The notes under the pieces were generated by a model. That model saw only the letters and a program-made list of their open reading frames with translations. It did no database searches and was not told where the DNA came from. The translations under genes were made by a program, and so were the position numbers. A stretch of 64,000 nt of DNA from RBG-16-57-11 sp964503145 (GTDB taxonomy: Bacteria; Chloroflexota; Anaerolineae; Anaerolineales; UBA4823): contig CAZCYV010000006.1 of assembly GCA_964503145.1 (NCBI GenBank), positions 134,018 to 198,017 on the forward strand, written 5' to 3'. Below are positions 57,911 to 64,000 of the stretch, one piece after another (the first letter of the stretch is position 1; every line of letters begins with the position of its first letter).

Positions 57911-58798
57911 ATGACCCCGAGCTTCGATCTCAAAATCGGCCTGGTCTATCCCCAAACCGAATACGGCAACGACCCCGCGGCAATCCGCGATTACGCCCAG
58001 ACGGCCGAAGGCCTGGGCTTCTCGCACATCCTGGCCTACGACCACGTCTTGGGCGCCAACCCCAACCGCCCCGGCGGCTGGCAGGGGCCTTACACCTACC
58101 AGCACCCCTTCCACGATCCGCTCACCCTGTTCAGCTTCATGGCCGCGGTCACCCAAAAGATCGAGTTCACCACCGGGGTGATCATCCTGCCGCAGCGCCA
58201 GACCGCCCTGTTCGCCCGCCAGGCCGCCACGCTGGACGTGCTCAGCGGCGGCAGGCTGCGCGTGGGCGTCGGGCTGGGCTGGAACGCCATCGAATACACC
58301 GCCCTCGGTCAGGATTTCCACACCCGCGGCCGGCGCATCGAAGAGCAGGTGGAAGTGCTGCGCCTGCTGTGGACGCAGCCGCTGGTCACCTACAAGGGGC
58401 GCTGGCACGACATCCCCGACGCCGGGCTGAACCCGCTGCCGCTCCAGCGGCCGATCCCGATCTGGTTTGGCGGGCACGCCGAGGCGGCCCTGCGGCGCGC
58501 CGCCCGCCTGGGCGACGGCTGGATGCCGATGTACCGCTCGGCGGCCGACGCCCGCCCCGCCCTGGAGCGCCTGGCCCAATATCGCCGGGAGGCCGGTCGG
58601 GAGTCGCTCCCCTTCGGCATCGAGCCGCGCTTCTCCTACGGCGATGGCGACGCCGGCGTGTGGCTGTCCCTGATCGCCGACTGGGAGGCGGCGGGCGCCA
58701 CCCACATCTCCTTCAACACCATGGGGCACGGCTTCGACACGCCCGCCAAGCACCTGGCGGCGGCGCGCCTGCTCGCCGACGCCCTCGGATGGGGTTAG
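57911..58798 (+). CDS. LLM-class F420-dependent oxidoreductase
   Basis: The 295-residue protein has the LLM barrel pattern: HILAYDHVLGANPNR, IEFTTGVIILPQRQTALFAR and the LSGGRLRVGVGLGWN motif, then PIPIWFGGHAEAALRRAARL. F420 or FMN is the expected cofactor. It starts after AAAGGA. The HAD hydrolase gene begins 7 nt after its stop, so the two are an operon. Confidence 0.92.
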   Translation: MTPSFDLKIGLVYPQTEYGNDPAAIRDYAQTAEGLGFSHILAYDHVLGANPNRPGGWQGPYTYQHPFHDPLTLFSFMAAVTQKIEFTTGVIILPQRQTALFARQAATLDVLSGGRLRVGVGLGWNAIEYTALGQDFHTRGRRIEEQVEVLRLLWTQPLVTYKGRWHDIPDAGLNPLPLQRPIPIWFGGHAEAALRRAARLGDGWMPMYRSAADARPALERLAQYRREAGRESLPFGIEPRFSYGDGDAGVWLSLIADWEAAGATHISFNTMGHGFDTPAKHLAAARLLADALGWG

Positions 58799-58805
58799 CT
58801 CAGCC

Positions 58806-59480
58806 ATGCGCTTCGCCTTCTTCGACATCGACGGCACCCTGACCAGCGAGCACACCTGGCAGGGGATCATGGCGTATTTCACCCACAACCGCCTGCGCCG
58901 CGGGACGCACCTGGCCTACCTGGCGGGGCATTACCCGCTGTACTTCCTGCGCCGCCTGCGCCTGATCTCGGAGAGCGCCTTCCGCGCCCCCTGGGCGGCG
59001 CACCTGGCCTGGTATGTGCGCGGTTACACCCCCGAACAGGCGCAGGCGGTGTGGGATTGGGTGGTGGAGCGCTTCCTGGCCCGCTGCTGGCGCGCCGATG
59101 TGCGCCGCCTGCTGGACGAGCACCTGCAGGCCGGCGATGCGGTGATGCTGGTCTCGGCCGCGCCGCAGCCGCTGGTCGAGCGCATCGCCCAAGAACTCGG
59201 GGCGCAGTACGCCGCCGGCACCCGCTTCGCTACGGACAATGGGCGCTACACCGGCCGCGCCGAGCCGCCGGTAGTGATCGACGAAGGCAAAGCCCAGGCG
59301 GCGCAGGCCGTCCTGCAGGCGCATGGCCTCTCCGCCGACCTGTCCGACAGCACCTGCTACGCCGATTCGACCTCCGATCGCCCGTTCCTGGAGATGGTCG
59401 GCCACCCGGTCGCCGTGTATCCCGACAACGCCCTGCGCCTGCTGGCGACCCAGCGCGGCTGGCGCATCTTCCCGGGATAG
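58806..59480 (+). CDS. HAD-IB family hydrolase
   Basis: The 224-residue enzyme has HAD motif I FFDIDGTLTSEHTW, motif II VSAAPQPL, motif III Lys in VIDEGKAQA and motif IV YADSTSDRPFLEMVG. The cap region and layout match HAD-IB (phosphoserine-phosphatase-like) phosphatases. The substrate is not known. Confidence 0.92.
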   Translation: MRFAFFDIDGTLTSEHTWQGIMAYFTHNRLRRGTHLAYLAGHYPLYFLRRLRLISESAFRAPWAAHLAWYVRGYTPEQAQAVWDWVVERFLARCWRADVRRLLDEHLQAGDAVMLVSAAPQPLVERIAQELGAQYAAGTRFATDNGRYTGRAEPPVVIDEGKAQAAQAVLQAHGLSADLSDSTCYADSTSDRPFLEMVGHPVAVYPDNALRLLATQRGWRIFPG

Positions 59481-59497
59481 GCGCGGCGGTTTTTTTA

Positions 59498-59526
59498 ATG
59501 TAAAACTTCACATTCTCATATATAAT
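59498..59526 (+). promoter_or_regulatory. AT-rich promoter with dyad upstream of the alpha/beta hydrolase
   Basis: TATAAT at 59521-59526 follows an imperfect 16-bp palindrome ATGTAAAACTTCACAT (59498-59513) in the -35 zone, where a repressor could bind. No good -35 hexamer. Confidence 0.4.
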
Positions 59527-59567
59527 AACAAGCAGGGTTTGGTTTAGCGTTCATCTGGGAGGTCGCC

Positions 59568-60371
59568 ATGCAGATCGGCATCAACGGCTATACCATGGCT
59601 TACGACGAGGCCGGCCACGGTCTGCCGTTGATCTTCGTCCACGGCTTCCCACTCAACCGCCAGCTCTGGCAGCCACAACTCGATGGATTGTCCGACGTCG
59701 CCCGGGTCATCGCCCCCGACCTGCGCGGCCACGGCGATTCCGACCCCGCCCCCGGCCCCTATTCGATGGACCTGTTCGCCGACGACCTGAACGCCTTCCT
59801 GGACGCGCTGGGAATTCAGGAGAAGATTGTGCTGTGCGGGCTATCCATGGGCGGCTATGTGGCCTTTGCCTTTTACCGCAAGTATGCCCAGCGGCTGCGC
59901 GGCTTGATCCTGACCGCCACCCGCGCCGCCGCCGACTCGCTCGAATCCCGCCTGGCGCGTGACCAGATGGCGGCGCTGGCGCAGGTGCAGGGCGTGGCGG
60001 CGGTCGTCGAAAGCATGCTCCCCAGGATGCTCTCCCCGGTCACGCTGCAAAACCGACCCGAGATCGTCGCCCAGGCGCAGGCGATCATGCTGCGCACCTC
60101 GCTGCAGGCGGTGCTGGGCGACCTGGCGGCGCTGAAGGAGCGCCCCGACTCCACCCCCACCCTGGCGCAAATCGAAGTACCGACCCTGCTGCTCCCCGGC
60201 GCCGACGACCAGATCGTGCCGCTGAGCGAGGCCGAGGCGATGCGCGATGGCATCCGCAGGGCGCGGCTGGTGGTGGTGGAGCAGGCGGGGCATTTGCCAG
60301 GGATGGAGAACCCGGGAGCGTTCAATGAGGCGGTGCGGGAGTATCTGGGAGGTTTGGGGGAGGGTGGCTGA
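59568..60371 (+). CDS. Alpha/beta hydrolase
   Basis: The 267-residue protein has the oxyanion stretch FVHGFPLNRQLW, nucleophile elbow GLSMGG, Asp in LLPGADDQIVP and His in EQAGHLPGM, a complete Ser-Asp-His triad. It has no signal peptide. The AGGTCG stretch before ATG 59568 is a weak ribosome site. Substrate unknown. It marks the right edge of normal-composition sequence before the AT-rich island. Confidence 0.92.
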   Translation: MQIGINGYTMAYDEAGHGLPLIFVHGFPLNRQLWQPQLDGLSDVARVIAPDLRGHGDSDPAPGPYSMDLFADDLNAFLDALGIQEKIVLCGLSMGGYVAFAFYRKYAQRLRGLILTATRAAADSLESRLARDQMAALAQVQGVAAVVESMLPRMLSPVTLQNRPEIVAQAQAIMLRTSLQAVLGDLAALKERPDSTPTLAQIEVPTLLLPGADDQIVPLSEAEAMRDGIRRARLVVVEQAGHLPGMENPGAFNEAVREYLGGLGEGG

Positions 60372-60421
60372 TATCACGGCAATAGAGCAGAGCCGCATCA
60401 GGTGTTTTGCGAAAGGGGCGT

Positions 60422-60447
60422 TAACCCAGCGGGGAAGCTGGATGTTA
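60422..60447. other. Short hairpin at the left edge of the AT-rich island
   Basis: TAAC plus CCAGC (60422-60430) pairs with GCTGG and GTTA (60437-60447) with a two-base bulge. No T-tract; function unknown. Confidence 0.4.
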
Positions 60448-60476
60448 TCACGAATTGGGCGTGTGCTAGGGTGTTT

Positions 60477-60503
60477 TTGCAGGGTATAAGGTTTCTGTAT
60501 AAT
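60477..60503 (+). promoter_or_regulatory. Promoter of the first island gene
   Basis: TTGCAG (60477-60482) and consensus TATAAT (60498-60503) with a short 15-nt spacer, 55 nt before the ATG. Confidence 0.5.
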
Positions 60504-60558
60504 TGATAGCGAGGCGGCTTGCCACAAGTGGAGTATAGGTAAGGGACAAGGAGCAACA

Positions 60559-61125
60559 ATGTCAGAGGGCATCGTAATCGCTCTGATAGGATTTGCTGGT
60601 GCAGTTCTTGGAGCCGCTATTGCAGGTTTTGCAACCGTCGCAGCCGCGGGTATTAAAGGGAAAGGCGAAGGTTCAATTTCCTGTGGTTTGGTTGGTCTAC
60701 TGGCATCATTAGGAGCAGCAGGCGGTTTGGTCTTAGGAGTGGTTTTTGGAGCATCGGTGATGCAGCAAAGAGTAGTGTCACCGTCACAACCACCAGCAAT
60801 CGTTGCTAATCCAACGCAGATACCACCAACACCTTTACTATTAACACCAACTTCAGCATCAACAGCAAGTGCAGGGTCATTCCGTGAACACAGGCAAACG
60901 CCAATTGTTAGAACTGGAGTACTTGCTCAAGGGACTTATTCAGACGGAATGGCCCCCTTTACCGAATCAGATATTTCGGCTCATCTGAATATTCAGCGAA
61001 TACGCCTTGAGGAAAATCCAGATGGGTGTGGAGTAGCCTTTTTGAGTGCGGATGAAATCTGGTTTGGATCATCAGTGAAGACCACTTTGACCATCAATGG
61101 ATTTAGTGTAGGCACAATAAATTGA
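60559..61125 (+). CDS. Unknown two-helix membrane protein, probably interrupted by an in-frame TGA
   Basis: The 188-residue product has two Gly/Ala-rich hydrophobic segments (about 5-33 and 42-68), a Pro/Thr/Ser linker to about 110 and a beta-rich C-terminal part (KTTLTINGFSVGTIN). The frame continues after the TGA for 50 more codons (see the next entry) with the same beta-rich character, so the gene may be a nonsense-mutated longer gene. The ATG follows AAGGAG. I do not recognise a family. Base composition is AT-richer than the left flank. Confidence 0.65.
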   Translation: MSEGIVIALIGFAGAVLGAAIAGFATVAAAGIKGKGEGSISCGLVGLLASLGAAGGLVLGVVFGASVMQQRVVSPSQPPAIVANPTQIPPTPLLLTPTSASTASAGSFREHRQTPIVRTGVLAQGTYSDGMAPFTESDISAHLNIQRIRLEENPDGCGVAFLSADEIWFGSSVKTTLTINGFSVGTIN

Positions 61126-61278
61126 CCAACCGGTAGACACGGCTATATATTCAATGTTCATATCAACGTTGGCGACAGGATTTGTGTGACGTATTTTGAA
61201 CCATCTGGCTTCCATATCTTCTTTGGACCAGATTTGTATTATCATTATGACAGTTACTGTTATCGTGGCAATTGCTGA
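61126..61278 (+). pseudogene. In-frame continuation of the preceding gene past TGA
   Basis: After TGA 61123-61125 the same frame reads 50 codons to TGA 61276 with protein-like composition (GYIFNVHINVGDRICVTYFE, then a PSGFHIFFGPDLYYHYDSYC stretch). Restoring Trp (TGG) at the stop gives an uninterrupted product of about 239 residues. It ends 20 nt before the folded element at 61299. Confidence 0.6.
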
Positions 61279-61298
61279 AAACGGAAAGCGGCGGGCTG

Positions 61299-61359
61299 AC
61301 AGCAAGTGCTTCCAGCCGACACGCTCCGCTCGCTTTGCGGCGGCTGAAGCGCGTGCTGT
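61299..61359. repeat. GC-rich folded element inside the AT-rich island
   Basis: Nested complementary arms ACAGCA (61299-61304) with TGCTGT (61354-61359), and GCTTCCAGCCG (61308-61318) with CGGCTGAAGC (61341-61350, one bulge), around an inner CCGC/GCGG stem. Composition contrasts with the flanking genes. Confidence 0.65.
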
Positions 61360-61409
61360 TTGCTGGCTTTACGTGTTGTTTCAAACCGAATCTTACAAGG
61401 AGTATCGAT

Positions 61410-62219
61410 ATGCAAGAAAATGTCTTCAAATGGGCATCCAAAGTAAAAAAACCACTCACTCTGGCTTCTGTTATTGCCATTGCTTTGTACTTCATCTATA
61501 AAATCATTTTGGGTATGGATATTTTTGCCCCATTAGGTGAAAATAACACTTTTACCCTTGTCACTTCAATTGCGGATAAAATCTTCTATTTGTCACTGAT
61601 TTCTCTAGTTTTTGGAATTGTTTCATTCTCTCTTCTAAGCTATTTCAATGCGCAACGCTCACGACAGCAACGTGAGTGGATTGTTACAGGACATGTTTTT
61701 CTAAGTAACGGAAAACCGCTAAAAGGGGCGTTAGTTTTTGTTGAGGGTGTTGATCGGAGCAAGGAGACTGATGCAAATGGATGGTTTTCTATCGTAGTAA
61801 ATGAGCAAGAGTCATGGATAGTTCATGCTAGTTACAACGAACAGTACACAGAAACTGAAATTGCAAGGGAGAATATTAATAAGCCTATACGCTTAACCAT
61901 TTCTATCCAGGAATCTGATAGCCTACCACCTGCTCTTCCCCCAGTCGAATCCCCATCTTCTAGCAAAGTTATCGAGTTGTTAAAAGACCCTGTTCCTTCT
62001 TTGCGGCTTATCAAAACACACTTAAGCCAACAACCAGCCGAACGAGACTATTCAGAGCCAATAATTGCCGCTCTCAGTCCAATTTGCGAAAATGACTCAG
62101 AAGTAGCCAAATTGATATTTCAGCAGCTCATTCATGAACAATACCTTAATTCTCTTGTTGGCGGCAGGTACGAATTATCACTTAAAGCACATGATATATT
62201 AATCAAAAGGAGGCCATGA
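61410..62219 (+). CDS. Unknown membrane protein with carboxypeptidase-regulatory-like domain
   Basis: The 269-residue protein has two N-terminal hydrophobic segments (about residues 10-32 and 48-72), then a CarboxypepD_reg/Ig-like beta domain (VTGHVFLSNGKPLKGALVFV...TDANGWFSIVV), a Pro/Ser linker and an all-helical C-terminal region of about 80 residues (SLRLIKTHLSQQPAERDYSE onward) that might be a small winged-helix or effector-associated domain. The ATG at 61410 follows AAGGAG by 7 nt. Its stop overlaps the next gene by ATGA, so the two are translationally coupled. Not recognised. Confidence 0.75.
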   Translation: MQENVFKWASKVKKPLTLASVIAIALYFIYKIILGMDIFAPLGENNTFTLVTSIADKIFYLSLISLVFGIVSFSLLSYFNAQRSRQQREWIVTGHVFLSNGKPLKGALVFVEGVDRSKETDANGWFSIVVNEQESWIVHASYNEQYTETEIARENINKPIRLTISIQESDSLPPALPPVESPSSSKVIELLKDPVPSLRLIKTHLSQQPAERDYSEPIIAALSPICENDSEVAKLIFQQLIHEQYLNSLVGGRYELSLKAHDILIKRRP

Positions 62220-63628
62220 TGGCAAGAAGAACTTTTAACCTACAGACACAATTAGCTCAAAATAGGCGGGGGAGTGTGATGGATATTCCCCATCCAGCGC
62301 TATTGCGTTATAGCGAACCTAAAGCCTTGATAGCACAATTTGAGGAAGCTTGGGGAACTAAGCCTGAAGCCGTAGTCTTGCCAGTTGCGGTAGCAGATGG
62401 ATTGATGTTCAAGGTGGAGGGCTTGAGCGAACCGATTTCACCTTATGCCATTGGATTTTCGGGAGGGCTGAAAGACTTTCAGGACATTGTTCATGCTTTT
62501 GCAAAAGAAGGTCTCGATATTTATTTGTTGATTGTACCTACACTACAATTCGTTGGTACAGATGCGTTGCATATTGTAGATATCGTTGGAGACGGCTCGG
62601 CACAGTTGTGCATCAGTAATCCTCGTAGTCAAGATGTTATTGCCGCTGTGTTAGGTACTGGAGTGGATTTAGCAATCGAAACTACAAAAAACACTCAGGG
62701 AAAACTTAGAGGAGTAGTTGTAGATGTTGTGGATCTTTGGCCCATGGGAGGGCAAAACAAGCGATTGGAACTAACCTGTTTTTGTCCGTCTTGTGTAAAG
62801 TATATGGAAGAACACAAGCCTGGTTTGATCAGACAATTCAAAACGTTTCCGAATCCCTGGAACTTGCTGCTGCAAGCTACCCCAACGGGAATAAGCCACA
62901 TTGATGAAGTGCATCTGAATTCTACCGCCAGTGACATTATTGGTCTTAGCCGTCAAAAGGGCTTTGAAGAAGTGTTCGAAGATCGCACAATGCCTTTTCT
63001 CCTTGACCAGGCAGAAGTGTTGTTGGATTACGTTGAAGTTCGTCATAACCAAACTATTGCCGCAGTAACGGCAATTTTTGAACAAGCTTTACGAGGCCTG
63101 GAGTCTGTCCCCAGACGTATCATTCTGACTGAGGGTTCTTACTACGATTGGACCGCCGGCATTCAGCTGGAGCGCTTGGATACATCATTTCCTCAAGGCG
63201 CATTGCCTTTTGATGAGATTTGGTTTGATCCAAGCTCTACCGAGTTGTTAATGGCAAACATTCCATTCCGCTCATATATGTGGAAACGCGCGCGGTATTA
63301 CATTGATGCTTTCTTTGACCTGGTGGCCCACGCCACTGATCCAGTCAAGCGTGCAACCACAGGTATAGCGCAGATGAAAATTGCGGAAGTGCGCGGACTA
63401 CTCAAATCACGTTTAAGCCAAGCTGTAGGGACTGCTATGACAGGATATACTTCGTTGGCATCCTTGCCTGACATTAAGTCTGATGATGCTGGTAGCATGC
63501 GTATAGGATTTGTCGGCGTGGCACTAACAAGAGAAAGTGGAGAGAAATTGATTGAAGGTCTCAGTATTCCACCAGGTTTGGCCGACATTACTTTTACTTT
63601 TGCTGCACCACCAGCTAATACCTTGTAA
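62216..63628 (+). CDS. Unknown 470-residue cytoplasmic protein, coupled to the upstream membrane protein
   Basis: No signal peptide or membrane helix is visible. A CFCPSC motif (residues 188-193) follows a LRGVVVDVVDLWPMG strand, a pattern seen in some glycoside-hydrolase-like TIM-barrel proteins of unknown function. The rest alternates helices and strands (LPFDEIWFDPSSTELLMANI and RIGFVGVALTRESGEKLIEG). It starts at the ATG overlapping the preceding stop; a second ATG follows at 62219. AT-rich composition matches its partner. I cannot assign a function. Confidence 0.75.
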   Translation: MMARRTFNLQTQLAQNRRGSVMDIPHPALLRYSEPKALIAQFEEAWGTKPEAVVLPVAVADGLMFKVEGLSEPISPYAIGFSGGLKDFQDIVHAFAKEGLDIYLLIVPTLQFVGTDALHIVDIVGDGSAQLCISNPRSQDVIAAVLGTGVDLAIETTKNTQGKLRGVVVDVVDLWPMGGQNKRLELTCFCPSCVKYMEEHKPGLIRQFKTFPNPWNLLLQATPTGISHIDEVHLNSTASDIIGLSRQKGFEEVFEDRTMPFLLDQAEVLLDYVEVRHNQTIAAVTAIFEQALRGLESVPRRIILTEGSYYDWTAGIQLERLDTSFPQGALPFDEIWFDPSSTELLMANIPFRSYMWKRARYYIDAFFDLVAHATDPVKRATTGIAQMKIAEVRGLLKSRLSQAVGTAMTGYTSLASLPDIKSDDAGSMRIGFVGVALTRESGEKLIEGLSIPPGLADITFTFAAPPANTL

Positions 63629-64000
63629 GCTTTGATGCGCTCTTTGATGGCAGCCAAAGAAGAATAGTGCTTCAAGAGCTTCACCAAAGAGCCAATTAAC
63701 ATTGCATCAAGTGTAATCTAAACTATCATCCCGGACCCTTTCCGAGCTTTTCCCCTCGGCTCCCGCACCTTACCAACCGAAGAACCGCAACCGTTCCCCC
63801 CGTCGCCGGGATCGATGGTAGCCCGGCGCTCGCTTCCGTCAAGGGCGGCTGCGCTGAACGCCTTTGACTGCGGCTGCGCTCCGGCGCGGCGGCCGGGGCG
63901 CTCACCGCGCCTGGGGACGGGCTGCACACGCGTCGAACCACATTGCCGCCTTGTGGAAAACATCAAGCGGCCCTGACCGGCGCGCTAGACTTCCTCCACC
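63629..64000. other. Gene-free window end: AT-rich tail, then a sharp switch to GC-rich sequence near 63720
   Basis: The first 90 bases belong to the AT-rich island and show no supported gene. From about 63725 the sequence is strongly GC-rich. Short minus-strand frames exist (up to 82 codons), but they look like Arg/Pro/Gly-rich shadow translation and I do not support them as genes. Confidence 0.4.

Noticed and set aside
60422..60447. Integron attC site
   Set aside because: TAAC/GTTA arms are suggestive, but the element is too short and lacks the RYYYAAC and GTTRRRY core boxes.
61123..61125. Selenocysteine codon
   Set aside because: No convincing hairpin with a SECIS-type loop was seen at the needed distance after the TGA, and a Trp replacement fits the context; a nonsense change or error is simpler.
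63298..63702. Minus-strand frame overlapping the end of the last island gene
   Set aside because: Most of it is antisense to a coupled coding gene, and it has no ribosome site.
63718..63966. Minus-strand 82-codon frame at the window end
   Set aside because: The composition looks like random translation of GC-rich DNA; no motif or ribosome site supports it.

Overview
The window is a high-GC bacterial chromosome segment. The gene content points to Chloroflexota, probably an Anaerolineae-like lineage (inference): an FMN-riboswitch-controlled RibXY-type transporter, secreted S8 proteases with glycine/tryptophan repeats, a bacterial alpha-2-macroglobulin, F420/LLM-type oxidoreductases, an A2-type caa3 oxidase and fused CtaA-CtaB. 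No rRNA, tRNA, CRISPR array or transposase was found.

Layout. 0-8.1 kb: a redox module on the plus strand, with a cytochrome b/c fusion (cut by the window edge), a LuxR/NarL-type two-component pair, a small membrane protein, a nine-heme NapC-like cytochrome and a ten-heme lipoprotein. 8.1-12.1 kb: a minus-strand operon led by an FMN riboswitch, encoding a permease, a binding protein and an ATPase, plus a zinc-ribbon membrane protein. 12.7-24.4 kb: cell-surface genes, including a subtilase with PA-type insert, a LysM/YkuD L,D-transpeptidase and a 2008-residue alpha-2-macroglobulin with an intact thioester. 24.5-29.0 kb (minus): fbp, an LLM oxidoreductase and three poorly known genes. 29.3-37.5 kb: a complete caa3 oxidase and assembly operon whose CoxB reading frame carries an N-terminal degenerate receiver domain. 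37.5-44.2 kb: a second L,D-transpeptidase, a two-gene ABC exporter, an MFS transporter and a three-domain fasciclin lipoprotein. 44.3-53.2 kb: ppdK, a c-di-GMP-I riboswitch in front of a subtilase ending in a GGFWGD repeat array, and a cyclase/AAA/TPR giant. 53.3-60.4 kb: argGH behind what looks like an arginine leader-peptide attenuator, then a carboxypeptidase Taq, an LLM oxidoreductase, a HAD hydrolase and an alpha/beta hydrolase. 60.4-63.7 kb: a visibly AT-richer island with three unrecognised genes, one interrupted by an in-frame TGA, and a strongly folded GC-rich element. The last 280 bases are GC-rich again and hold no gene I can support.

How the parts fit. The organism respires oxygen (caa3 oxidase, Sco, Surf1, heme A synthesis) and also sends electrons to or through surface multiheme cytochromes. 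It invests heavily in secreted and envelope proteins. Three RNA-based controls can be read directly: FMN on vitamin uptake, c-di-GMP on a secreted protease, and a candidate ribosome-stalling attenuator on arginine synthesis. The most novel items are the argGH leader, the receiver-CoxB fusion frame and the AT-rich island with its interrupted gene.
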